Shown here: in pieces, positions 38,156-46,505 of the stretch
How positions within the stretch are numbered: the stretch's first letter is position 1
How the letters are laid out: each line of letters begins with the position of its first letter
Assembly (NCBI RefSeq): GCF_013373865.1
Contig: NC_050469.1
Span: 28,133,546-28,197,545 of the forward strand
DNA length: 64,000 bases
Direction: 5' to 3'
Origin: Monomorium pharaonis
Taxonomy: Eukaryota; Arthropoda; Insecta; Hymenoptera; Formicidae
Program-made: the position numbers and the translations under genes
Notes under the pieces: generated by a model
What the model was told of the DNA's origin: nothing
What the model saw: the letters and a program-made list of their open reading frames with translations, nothing else
The model's database searches: none

Positions 38156-40052
38156 GATCTTATCCTATATTTCGAAATCCGAGGACACATCCGGCTTAAG
38201 CTCTCTCTCACCAAGCGTCAAAGTTTCATCGAGCGGCTTTATACATTGCTCCTATAATAAGCTTTTGGTCCGGCTATTATCGTTTAAGAAATGCGCATAT
38301 CATGAATGAAGTAAATTTCGCGATACACCGTGTCCCCGATAGCGGATTTCGTTAAACTTTTCAAGCACGCTCGGCGTCATGCAATTTTCGCGGAATGGAA
38401 ATGTGAAATCTTGCGCGCAGCTATAGATAGACATGAAATTTTATCGCCTGATCCAGCTTCGTTACATAGTTATATCACGTTATGTATGTTTCCGTTTTAT
38501 ATCATGCCATGAACAATGTTAACATTTATTTGCAAGACCACCGGAATATTAAAGCACTATACTGTCGGTCTATATCAGTTTACCTATTAACAATTCACAT
38601 TATCATGTATTGTCTATGTAACCGTGCAAAATGTAAAATATTCGGACTTTAAACAAGCAGTTATTTTTTGCGAGACTTAATCTTCATCTATTATTACATG
38701 TTTAAACTGACATCATCAGGTGTAAAGTAAAAAAAGATATTTTAAAATTTTTAATTCTTTAAAATAATTCGATACATCAAACATACAATAATGATGAAGT
38801 TAATGAGACAATTGTAAGAGCCGGAAGTAACGAGTTTACGATATTCGCATCGACATTGTGCCAATTTCTAACTCCTTGGATAGGAAATGGGTTTAAAATA
38901 TTCGTGGAACTCATAATAGCGTAAAAACTGCCCGGACTTGACGATGGTCGAGAAATTTGCATTTCTAATTTTTATACCGACATTCACGAAATAACATCGC
39001 CGACGATGTAGTAAAACCGGGATTTGCGGAATCTCCATCGCGGAATTATAAACGCTGAGAATTTTTTGAAAAATTCGAATCGGCGGTATGGTAGAATTAC
39101 AACAAGATCTGGGTGATATAGTCTTTTTCCGGAAAAAAAACCGTCGAAATATTTTCTCCCAATGAACGCTCGCGAGAGTTTTGTTATAAAAATAAAAAAA
39201 TCAAGAGAAAGCTTCATAAATAAAATACAGTTTATGAATTCTTTCACCATAAGTAATACGTAGAATTTGCGTTGGGAGACGATTTTTGCAGTAGAATTAA
39301 AGTAAACATGTAAATTTACCATCGGTCTGTCGTTTAAAAATATACGAGAATAAAGTGTTTACTTCAAATTCATGAAATGCCACGTCACTTACTGTTTCTT
39401 TCTCACGAAAGAGAGACGGACTATTCGCGAATAAAAAGGATCGCGAACTAGCGAGCTTTACGTTCACGAGTGTGTCACGATATTGATCGACTTCAGTAAC
39501 TGGGTGCCATTAGCCATATACTTTTTGCCTAATAGTATGAACTATTGCGGCTGAGAACTCCGAAGAAAGCTTACGTCGACGACCTACTTTTAGATTGTGC
39601 TAGAGTAAAATCTTTTTTTTTTTTTAGAGTCAAGTCGGTGCGCATGAAAGACATGTTGTGTGAAACATGGTGCATACAAATAGATCAGGCACGTTTTACC
39701 CCGTAAATTCTTCGATAAATTATTTTATAATTATCTGTCATAGTAAAAACAGGTCTGTGACGAATCGTCAGATCCGTAATTGTTTAGTCAATAAATAAGA
39801 AACACGCCTTTCAATACGATTGGCCGATACGAAAGAAAAATAGTCCGTACTCACTTTATTCGATTATAAACTAGCAGCTCAGCTATCTCTCGGCCTAGCC
39901 TCGAGTATAGAGTTTCTACGAAGACCAACACCTTCGGGTCTATCCTTAATCGAGCTTCACTGCGATGGTCTGGTGCTGACGGTAGTCTAGTCGCCCCTTT
40001 CAGAGTCGAACATCGTATCGCTGGCTCTGGCCTTGTATCTCGATGTATTAAA
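253..40052 (-). CDS. sfl: Heparan sulfate N-deacetylase/N-sulfotransferase (NDST, sulfateless), five internal exons, partial
   Basis: Join of 40052-39855, 7459-7207, 5920-5729, 1384-1041 and 541-253, read on the minus strand. The spliced product is 425 codons in one frame. Counting from the first full codon, it shows DPKVLVFVETLYSRLGREI near residues 44-62, GDWTIFQANHSTYEP in the third exon, LVDVDDIFVG at 261-270, HMWNH at 335-339 and SPHHSGVYPVH at 376-386. All are NDST family landmarks; the Asp pair and the two HMWNH histidines match the metal-binding deacetylase centre of the family. NDST enzymes are type II Golgi membrane proteins. They remove acetyl groups from N-acetylglucosamine in heparan sulfate and then N-sulfate the amine using PAPS, the first modification step in heparan sulfate maturation. 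In Drosophila, sfl is needed for Wingless, Hedgehog and FGF signalling. The PAPS-binding sulfotransferase half should lie left of position 1. The membrane-anchor exon is not confirmed. No break or frameshift was seen. Confidence 0.96.
542..1040 (-). other. sfl intron, 499 bp
   Basis: It is bounded by minus-strand donor GTAAAT at 1040 and acceptor TTTTAG at 542. It is AT-rich and I see no other element. Confidence 0.93.
1041..1384 (-). CDS. sfl: sfl exon: N-deacetylase catalytic core with Asp pair
   Basis: This is 344 bases: 114 codons plus two bases (AG) that join A at 541 to make Arg. The acceptor is TTTATTTCACAG and the donor CAG|GTAAAT. It starts DHGRYDGIQRVLFGGGLRFW and carries LVDVDDIFVGEKGTR and PGFKFNLGFSGKYFHHGT, which match NDST. 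The Asp-Asp of DVDDIF corresponds to the catalytic and metal-binding acidic pair of the NDST deacetylase. The exon ends in GDDMLLENVDR. Its frame is fully open. Confidence 0.97.
1385..5728 (-). other. sfl intron, 4.34 kb
   Basis: It is bounded by minus-strand donor GTGAGC at 5728 and acceptor CACAG at 1385. Contents in order: a moderately GC patch (1.55-2.16 kb), AT-rich DNA (2.2-3.0 kb), a CpG and pyrimidine-rich patch (3.06-3.66 kb, nearly continuous C/T at 3.46-3.53 kb), AT-rich DNA (3.7-4.38 kb), a (GA)33 tract (4705-4770), and a second CpG-rich patch (4.78-5.4 kb). Short ORFs in the CpG patches show no recognisable domain. Confidence 0.93.
4705..4770. repeat. (GA)33 microsatellite
   Basis: Uninterrupted GA dinucleotides for 66 bp in the 4.3-kb sfl intron. 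The RERERE peptide it would encode is a by-product of the repeat. Confidence 0.98.
5729..5920 (-). CDS. sfl: sfl exon: N-deacetylase region
   Basis: This is 192 bases, exactly 64 codons, phase 0 at both ends. The minus-strand acceptor is TTTCTTCCCCCAG and the donor is CAG|GTGAGC. It reads from DAQLNAASPILRLTRSGE through PLPGGDWTIFQANHSTYEP to SPLATVIQ. The block GDWTIFQANHSTYEP is an NDST signature with an N-glycosylation sequon (NHS). After it, the sequence before TVIQ seems shorter than the matching vertebrate NDST1 loop (from memory of the family). The exon has no in-frame ATG-initiated reading frame and was found by splice phase and homology. Confidence 0.95.
5921..7206 (-). other. sfl intron, 1.29 kb
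   Basis: It is bounded by minus-strand donor GTCAGT at 7206 and acceptor CCCCCAG at 5921. The 5.92-6.1 kb end is CpG-rich and the rest AT-rich. No gene or repeat was recognised. Confidence 0.94.
7207..7459 (-). CDS. sfl: sfl exon: N-deacetylase region
   Basis: On the minus strand the acceptor is ATATGCTTTCAG before 7459 and the donor is AAG|GTCAGT after 7207. The exon has 253 bases: one base finishing the split Lys codon, then 84 codons starting YKVEVAGK. Recognisable NDST stretches are GRYGVLIFENLNKYLQMDKW, NRELLDKYCREYSVGIVGF and AQLKGFPLFIHTNLRLK. Vertebrate NDSTs have very similar text here (for example LLDKYCVAYGVGIIGF and AQLKGFPLFLHSNLGLK), which makes the identification secure. It joins in phase 0 to the 5920-5729 exon. 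Confidence 0.97.
10825..10850. repeat. (TA)n microsatellite
   Basis: An alternating AT/TA run with one C interruption within the large intron. Confidence 0.85.
16321..16346. repeat. (GA)13 microsatellite
   Basis: A pure GA run 240 bp before the duplicated block at 16.58 kb. Confidence 0.95.
16582..17003. repeat. Partial tandem duplication, two X-Y units
   Basis: Segment X (16582-16661) returns at 16737-16814. Both contain ACAATTGTTAATAAATTATT and continue into ATACTTTGACATTA, then a similar TATAAAATGAGATCAACAT-type tail. Segment Y (16667-16728) returns at 16940-17003, sharing CTAACTTTC, AAAATCTTT, GAGTAA and ATACT(T/C)CACA. The order X-Y-X-Y indicates a tandem duplication. The second unit carries about 120 extra bases between X and Y (16815-16940), including a near-palindrome GCACACGTACGCGTGC. 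The family is not recognised. Confidence 0.9.
17036..17497. repeat. 10-bp minisatellite, units CTCTCCCCGT / CTCTCCCGGT
   Basis: A (CT)n run passes into more than 40 copies of a decamer in two main versions that differ by one base (C or G at position 8). Some stretches alternate versions and others show paired versions, suggesting growth by unequal exchange in blocks. Because ten is not a multiple of three and no phase makes a stop, all frames stay open across it on both strands. The apparent proteins of about 160-230 residues (SLPVSPRLSR and RRGETGRDRE types) are artefacts. Confidence 0.97.
18911..18970 (+). promoter_or_regulatory. Module A: AATCGGCCAAGGTCC block plus TTATCG, weak octamer
   Basis: ATTAATCGGCCAAGGTCC at 18914-18931 is followed by TTATCG (18951-18956) and ATGCGTAA at 18962, where the other modules have ATGCAAAT. 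The order and the short spacing of TTATCG to the last box match modules C, D and E. The assignment as a family member is an inference, and the function is unknown. Confidence 0.5.
19600..19692 (+). promoter_or_regulatory. Module B: octamer element ATGCAAATCACG
   Basis: ATGCAAATCACG lies at 19681-19692. About 80 bp upstream is GTGCCAATTGCTCC, a weak counterpart of the GGCCAAGGTCC block. No clear TTATCG box is present, so this is a partial member of the set. Confidence 0.45.
21547..21572. repeat. (TA)13 microsatellite
   Basis: A pure TA run in an AT-rich part of the large intron. Confidence 0.93.
22140..22295 (+). promoter_or_regulatory. Module C: TTATCG, TTATCG, ATGCAAATCACG
   Basis: TTATCG at 22237-22242 and 22272-22277 (35 bp apart) are followed by ATGCAAATCACG at 22284-22295. 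A weak GATCAGCCAAGTCGCT block sits further upstream near 22150. Function unknown; the box order matches modules D and E. Confidence 0.5.
23120..23227 (+). promoter_or_regulatory. Module E: AAATCGGCCAAGGTCC, two TTATCG, ATGCAAATGACG
   Basis: ATTAAATCGGCCAAGGTCCT at 23121-23140, TTATCG at 23174-23179 and 23207-23212 (33 bp apart), then ATGCAAATGACG at 23216-23227. It is one of the two most complete members of the set, together with module D. Confidence 0.55.
23738..23834 (+). promoter_or_regulatory. Module D: GATCGGCCAGGGTTCTTG, two TTATCG, ATGCAAATCACG
   Basis: CGATCGGCCAGGGTTCTTGA begins at 23742, with TTATCG at 23782-23787 and 23810-23815 (28 bp apart), then ATGCAAATCACG at 23823-23834. It resembles module E, which lies about 600 bp to the left, in order and spacing. 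Confidence 0.55.
24099..24127. repeat. GCCGC-type short tandem repeat
   Basis: Consecutive CGCCG/CGCGC pentamers form a very GC-rich patch at the right edge of the 22-24.4 kb island. Confidence 0.85.
25656..25674. repeat. Perfect 19-bp palindrome
   Basis: AGCTCTTAA-G-TTAAGAGCT has 9-bp arms and a one-base centre. It sits between two copies of GAGCTTAAGATC (25630-25641 and 25670-25681). Confidence 0.9.
25978..26019. repeat. 17-bp tandem repeat, about 2.5 copies
   Basis: AGAATACGTCTTTGATT occurs at 25978-25994 and 25995-26011, with a partial AGAATACG third copy. Confidence 0.95.
29234..29500. repeat. Diverged tandem duplication, period about 135 bp
   Basis: GAAAATTTAATTAG at 29234 returns at 29369. 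Similarity continues for over 100 bp: TTATAACTCAAGAGC against TTATAATTCAAAAGC, TTGTTGAAGAAAGATTTATT against TTGTTGAAAGAAGAATGTATT, and GCGGAGAAAAT against GCGAGAAAAT. It may be part of a repetitive element, but no family is recognised. Confidence 0.85.
34146..34159. repeat. (AC)7 microsatellite
   Basis: A short AC run in AT-rich intron DNA. Confidence 0.85.
36440..36465. repeat. (GAG)n trinucleotide repeat
   Basis: About eight GAG/GGA units. It gives Glu-, Arg- or Pro/Ser-rich ORF translations that should not be taken as genes. Confidence 0.93.
37206..37238. repeat. (GA)n microsatellite, one interruption
   Basis: A GA run broken by one ACA in the large intron. Confidence 0.93.
38120..38153. 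repeat. (TC)17 microsatellite
   Basis: A pure TC/CT run in the large intron. It accounts for the SLSLSL peptide in overlapping ORFs. Confidence 0.95.
39855..40052 (-). CDS. sfl: sfl exon: lumenal stem and start of the N-deacetylase region
   Basis: On the minus strand, acceptor TTATTGCAG precedes 40052 and donor GTGAGT follows 39855. The exon has 198 bases: one base completing an upstream codon, 65 codons, and two bases (AA) that join G at 7459 to make Lys. The motif VLVFVETLYSRLGREIAELL followed by VYNRIK aligns with the NDST segment VLVFVESLYSQLGQEV. The first 40 residues are Arg- and Pro-rich with no landmark, as expected for a stem region. The frame has no Met, so at least one coding exon must lie upstream. 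This exon sits 32.4 kb from the next one and would be easy to miss in automated gene models. Confidence 0.93.
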
Positions 40053-42366
40053 CTGCAATAATAAAAATCATTTGTTAGGTATAATATTTTAATACAGTTA
40101 ATATTACGCGTTTAACAAAGAAACACTTATATTATATAATTTTTAATATATTATATAAAACATCGTCTGAGGCACACAATTTTCACAATGCAATTTCTTT
40201 CTTCAATTCTTTATTCATAAAAATTTGACAAGTGGCAATTACCCAAAAATGATATTTTTTTATCCTAAGATAGAATGGAAAAAAAGATAAGCTACTGATA
40301 TATCATACATGGAAAGTTTCCGCTGATGATACGCATTTTCTCGAACCATTTTTTATCTCGGAAGTTTTACATATTTATAAGATATTTTCTCGTTACAGAG
40401 CGAGCCTCGCGTTACTCTTTGCCACATTATAGTTTTCGTGACAATACTAAATGTTCTCTCAAAGAGCGGAATGGTTTCGATTGGCCTCAGTCCAGAAGCA
40501 AATTCTTCCGTCAAATTCTTCGTAACGAAACCCCCGTAACGAGCGGCCCTCAAAGAATGCATGGCAGCTCTTTCAACCTGTCCTCAAAGTTCCGCTTTCA
40601 ACATAGACGTGGATACAGCCCTGTATATCCGTGAGAACGCGGATGTAGCGCAGCGACGCAGGAATTTCGGAACGTATGCGTAGCTTCCACAAAGGACCTC
40701 CTTTAGCGCCGTAGCAACGAGTCCTTCCGGACAACTATTAACATTGAGCATTCTACGAGTCTCCTGGTATTTACCGCGAATAAGCTATCTCCGCCGTGAA
40801 TAAAAGTTAATACCTTTTACGTCTTAACGGATATCGTGTTTCGAATCATAGAAGATCGAAAGCCTTGATACTTGATATTATTTAAAAATTATTATTTTCC
40901 AGAATACGTCTTGCAAAAAAATTTCTCAAATTTTATTCTACCCTTCTTATTTATATCTATATTTTTAAATTAGAACTTTTTCCTATAAATTCCGTCGAGC
41001 TAAATTCGATCGTATATGATCTTTACGTAGAGATTCAGGTAGATACATTCCTCGCTGTTGAGCTCCTGTATGTTGACGTTTGTCATGAGATATATAGTGT
41101 ATTATATCGGGGTACACATCTAATTAGTATGCGTTCAGCAATCGAGGCTTCCCGCCATAAACCGAAAATCGAACCTTTGTACTAAAGCGGGATAAGCCGT
41201 CCAACCAGTCATATTCAAACATGCGGGAACATTTTCATAATGGAACAGCAATAACTATTATGGCATACGAATTCGTCGAATTATTAATTGGGATGCCAAC
41301 ACGGTCAATCGTTCTAATAATTTCTACCTGTATATATGTGCCGTAACACCCATTGATGCGTAAAAACGTTTATCGCGCAGCGTCGAATTATATTGAAATA
41401 TGAATGTAGATATTACGAGTGCATATTAATTAATGGCATTTTGTGTATCGACTAGACCATTAATTCCCAGATGTGAAGAAATTTGAAGGGTTCTGAAAGT
41501 AATCGAACGATAAAAAGAAATATATTTGTAATTAAAAAGTTGTTGTGTCTTTTTACATCATATCCCTGTGATCCCGACGAACTTTTTCTCAAAATGATAC
41601 GTGTAAAAGTTTCTAAACGACGGCTAAAGCGATGAGTGAGATTGAAAGGGTCGAAATCCCCCGCTCTGGCTTAGATGGGAGCGAAACAGATTATCGACGA
41701 AGCACTTGCGCTTCGCGGCTCTTATCCTCTCCAGTTTACAATTTATGCACATTAGGCGTCGCGTCAGTAGACGCACACACGCAAGCGCAGTTTTCGGTCG
41801 AACTAACATTTACCCTCGTAGTACTGCTTTAGTCGTTGTTATGGAGTATTTGGTATAACTAAATTTCGTGTAAATATTTTCCATGTAACGCAATCACAGA
41901 CATAAACTGTACTCCAGTAAAGGTCTTTGACGCGCATAACGATAATCTGCACGATGTGCAAACGCAATTCACCAAGACGTAAAATATTCGTGAAATTTTC
42001 CTCCGGAGCTATGCGTTATCTGCCTGCATTCCAGATAATTTGTCAAAGCTCGTCAATGATTGACTTTTGTTTTTAACAAAGTTTCTCGTTTCGTCTTCGG
42101 CGTTTGCAATAGCTTTCATAAAGATATGGAAATCGCTCGTACTAGAAAACAAAGATATCGATCGCGATATGGCCCATACGCGTATGCATACATGGCGGTG
42201 CATCGAATGGCTCCTCTGCATTTCATGCGCTGGTTATCGATGCAATATTCTTGACATTCGCGTGCATCGAAGTCGTTTATCTCGTGCACACAGGATCATT
42301 CGTAAATATCAAAGATCTGCAATCCTACCCACAGTTGAGAACATGAAAGATATACCGTATGTGTGT

Positions 42367-42372
<6 letters not shown>

Positions 42373-42418
<46 letters not shown>
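42373..42418. repeat. (TC)23 microsatellite
   Basis: A pure TC run of 46 bp upstream of the 40052 exon. Confidence 0.97.
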
Positions 42419-42421
<3 letters not shown>

Positions 42422-44092
42422 AAAGGTTGCTTCATCTCTATTTCATTAGATATGGGTCGCATTTAGATGCGACTTCGTACATATTTTACATACCTGCCAG
42501 ACTGTAGGGCGTTAACGTTTATATTTATATCGTTTTAGATCCGATTTAGCTAACTCAGTAATATGTTTGTGTTTCAGAGATATACATAATAAAATGATTC
42601 ACTTTTAGAAGAATTTCGTTTTACTTCTATCAAAACTAAACTAAAAATCATGGCATTGTCTGAAATAAATATGTTACGATTATGACAATTGAATGCAAGG
42701 AGAACTGACTGAACAACACTGAATAGCTTCTGAATTTGATATATAGAATATTTTCAAACATTAAAAAATCTTTTTATCTCATGCCACGATAGTCAATGTG
42801 ATGTTCAAGCAAATGGGTTTCACGCGTAAATGGGTTTCAATGACGAGCGGCAATACATGCGAAGACGTATAAAATCTGACAGTTACATGCACGTTGCGTG
42901 GACTCGCAGACACACGCGTCTCCGCGCAGCTTTCAAGTACATTGATAATCCGGGACGGGAGAGATACGATGCATCATCCTATCGCGCATCAGCCGTGGCC
43001 GCAAGTAAGCCTATTAGGGTGCGCGGCGTTATTAGAGGATACTATCTGACCTAAATTCCGGGTCCCTATCGGTTTACAGGCGTACAAACGTGCGTAGGCG
43101 TCCTTAACACGAATTTACAATAAGGCCGTAAGCTCAGATACACGCGTGCCGCGAGCTTTAGGGGATCGGTCGTGTAATTGCTCGAGAAAAGAATTCAATC
43201 ACAGATGCTCCCGTTTCGTTGCTCGGCCATTATTCTATCGCGGTATATGACATCGCGATACATGATTGACTTGAGAACGATTGAGAACGACGGGTAAGCT
43301 TCTGACACATAGCGAGCAAACGCGAAAATTGATTTCGATCAGGACACGACTTCGCGGACTATGATTGAAAAAGACCCTGGCATCGCGACTGTTTCGTCTG
43401 TTGCAGCGACGTCAGGTCAGAGAAATCTATGACAGAGCAAAAATATATACAATATTGCTGTTGCAATCGGAAACTTTTGTTTCTCGCTCGGAGTCGCAAT
43501 ATCATAGTTTCCCGATAAGTCCCCTCGTTCGACGAGACCTATGTAGATGTATGTACCACGGGTGAATATTAACTACGGGTGAAAACGTGCAACAGTGGAT
43601 ACCCTATCGAAGTCGGCGCAAAAAGAGAGTGTACATTTATTTGCCCGCGTTAGAGCGAGATTGCCGATATCGCATAATCGTTTTCACTATTTTTCTTCCT
43701 TCCCGAACATCAGATGTATAATCTCCTAAACTAGTCGAAATCATCTACGAATGCAAAAAGTCGTTAAATAAATAAAATCGTATAATTAGGCGACTAAGAA
43801 TAAGATACAATTCTGCAAGGGCGAGTTTAGAGCCTTGTTAAGTGCGAGTCATCGCAGCTTACGAACCCGTCTACTTTTAGGTTGGACTTTTTTTTATCTT
43901 CCATCAACCTTCATGCTAAGTGTAACATTACGAGCCGTCAAAGAGGAGCCATCACATGAGAATTGCCTTTCACAAATCAAGCTGCGCCAGCTTCTCCCCA
44001 TCTTTGCGGAACTTTTGTGTGTAACGCAACCAAAAAAAAGGAGACTCATAACGGCAGTTTCGACACCGTCTGGGACACTAATAAACGCCATT

Positions 44093-44186
44093 AAAGAAAA
44101 AGAGAAAGAGGGAAGAGAGAGAGAGAGAAAAAGAGAAAAAAGAAAGAGAGAGAGAGAGGGGGGGGAGGGGAGAGAAAGGGGAAAGA
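44093..44186. repeat. 94-bp uninterrupted polypurine tract
   Basis: Only A and G occur on the plus strand, mixing GA repeats, A runs and a G-rich end. Such tracts can form triplex DNA under torsional stress (general knowledge); no function is shown here. Confidence 0.93.
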
Positions 44187-46463
44187 CGTGCCCTCCTTAA
44201 AAAGTAATTTTAGATTACAGGCGCCATTGTCGTCTATCGACAGCCGATTAAATTACAGTAGAGAATCGCTCTCGACACAGGGGAGCGGCAACGGAATGGA
44301 GGAGAGAGCTCTCGAATTACTATGTCGTATAACAGCTCGTCGTCTCGTACTTTTCGCGCGGATAATCGAGTTACGTCCGATGCGTCTTTATGATCCTCTT
44401 TCGCTTTTCAGCCTCTTATTGCCTGGCCATGGTAGGCGGAGTCACTGGCACTTTTCGTGTCTTACCGTGCGGGTGTCGTTCGTCTGCCTTTTACACGGCG
44501 CTTCTTATGAAGTGCCTTTTGCCAATGCGGGGAGGCTCGCCAAGAAAATGACAGACGTCTAATGTCGCGCCAAAGGTATAAAAGCCAGTCAAAGAGTACA
44601 TATCCGTTATAGATATTTATTCACAATGCTAAATGCATTCGCAAATCGAGAGTAACTAAAGTAGTTCTGTAAATAATAATTAAGAGAGTATCAGAGAAAA
44701 TTATAAGGAAAATCATCTCCTTTTATCTCCCGCTCAGCGGAGCGATACTCTTTCATCGTTTCTTCCGCTTCAAAGTTACGAGTTTATTCAAAGTGCTTCC
44801 CATACACATTACATAACGTGCTGTGTATTTACGGTTGCGGCCGTCAATGTTGCATCCGCACCTTCGCGTTTAACGTATTCAAAACGGTCGAGTTAACGTA
44901 ACTGCTCGACTAGCACAATACGCTGTTAGATCATCAAATGCACGTCGAGAGGGGCTATTGTAACGCGCACGCTTTTCTCTACGAGTGAAATATAATGCGA
45001 TGAGCGCGCGCGCGTCTTAACGTACCGGCAAAACCGTTCGCGTAGCAGCTCTTTCCGCGCGCATACTTTCTCATTAGAGAACGGCGAGAATCTCTCGGTC
45101 AGAATGGCCACGCTAATGAATCATAATCGGTACTTTCCGCGCGGAACGTTTTAGCCGGGTTAACCTGAGTAAATGTGCCTACATGCGGCACTGCATGCGC
45201 CGGACCCTGCTGCTGCAGCTGCCGCACGCAACTGCAGAGTGGCCCCATGGCGTTCACTCGCCGGCGTCAATTGGTTAAATGACAAACGAAATCATCTTCC
45301 CGTTCGTTAACCTTGATGGGCCTCTCTCTCTCTTCCCCCTCTTCCGCATATATTTCTGTCCCTTGTCCTCTCTTTGGCTCCATCCCTTTGGCTTCGTCAT
45401 TTGAATTACCACTGGTAAAATCTCGTAATCCTCTTTCTCATGTTAATTAGCAGCAAGTATTCGCGGTTGCCTTTGTGAAAGAATAATAGGGATCAACGTT
45501 ACACGATTCGTTTAGCATAAACGTTGATCGCAGCAGACAATACGTCGATTAACAGTACGCATACGATCTCTCTGGAACGCGCGCTTTTTAATGCTTATTT
45601 AATATGTATGTTCGGCGAACCAAATTCCGTGCTCTCTTGCTCACGATATTTTGCTTGCTAATGTGGATTGATATTTTCTATTCGTTTGTGATATGAGATA
45701 AATATGGAAATTATATACAGCTCGGATATATATTTATAAATAACATTTCATCGTTTCAAAAACAAGAATGTATATGTTAATATCTGGATTAGCTAATAAA
45801 ATTTTCACAATAAACAAAATTATTCCGTATTATTACGTATGTTATAACTGTAATCGTGAAAAAATTATTTAATTTTCGGGAGTTAATTAGAATCGCAATA
45901 ACGTATATTCAAAAAATATATTTCGTGATCTCTTAAATATGTAATTCAAAATATACTTGACATAATTCAAATAAAATCGAAGTTTTCTTGTTCAAAAGTA
46001 TTCGTATGCAGAATATTTTGTTTAGAAGAAAAGTTTGTCGCCTACGGATTGCATTTGTATGGATATTTGTGGAACGATTGTGTTTTGAAGTACGTGGAAG
46101 TATCACGGAACAATTCCAACACGACGATTCAAAATCATATTTCTGTACGTGTCACGATCGAGTTTGATGCCTTCTGAATATTAAAAAGTTACAGGCGAGT
46201 TGTGTTCTTTCTTAAAACACTTCTTTCATTTCTGCATTAATACGGGAATGCAGTAATTAACAATAGATAATACTAAAAGTTACACATTCTTGTTATATAA
46301 ATAAAGTTTATGTTTTTTTACATAAAACAGACCGTATTTGATGTTTATGATAAGATAATAAAAAAATAACTTGCTGTTATTTCTATATATACTATGATAA
46401 TAGATGATACAATTTTGCTTGCTACATTTACAGTCGTAAAAATAGTAATATAAAATGGTGAAA

Positions 46464-46505
46464 AACTATATAAATAAATAAATAAATAACTATATAAATA
46501 AATGG
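46464..46505. repeat. (AAAT)n tetranucleotide repeat
   Basis: ATATAAATAAATAAATAAAT followed by a second ATATAAATAAAT block. Confidence 0.85.

Larger units (their letters stand above)
7460..39854 (-). other. Large sfl intron, 32.4 kb
   Basis: It is bounded by minus-strand donor GTGAGT at 39854 and acceptor GCTTTCAG at 7460. AT-rich blocks (7.5-9.9, 10.6-11.3, 15.3-18.5, 20.3-22.0, 26.5-28.4, 29.1-30.2, 31.9-32.5, 33.9-34.3, 38.5-39.8 kb) alternate with CpG-richer islands (9.9-10.6, 11.4-12.2, 12.6-14.1, 14.6-15.3, 18.6-20.3, 22.1-24.4, 25.9-26.5, 28.4-29.0, 30.2-31.9, 32.6-33.8, 34.3-34.7, 35.5-38.4 kb). The islands carry ORFs of 60-200 codons, often on both strands, with no recognised domain. 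They look more like conserved non-coding or regulatory DNA than exons. Named repeats inside are listed separately. No nested gene was confirmed. Confidence 0.9.
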
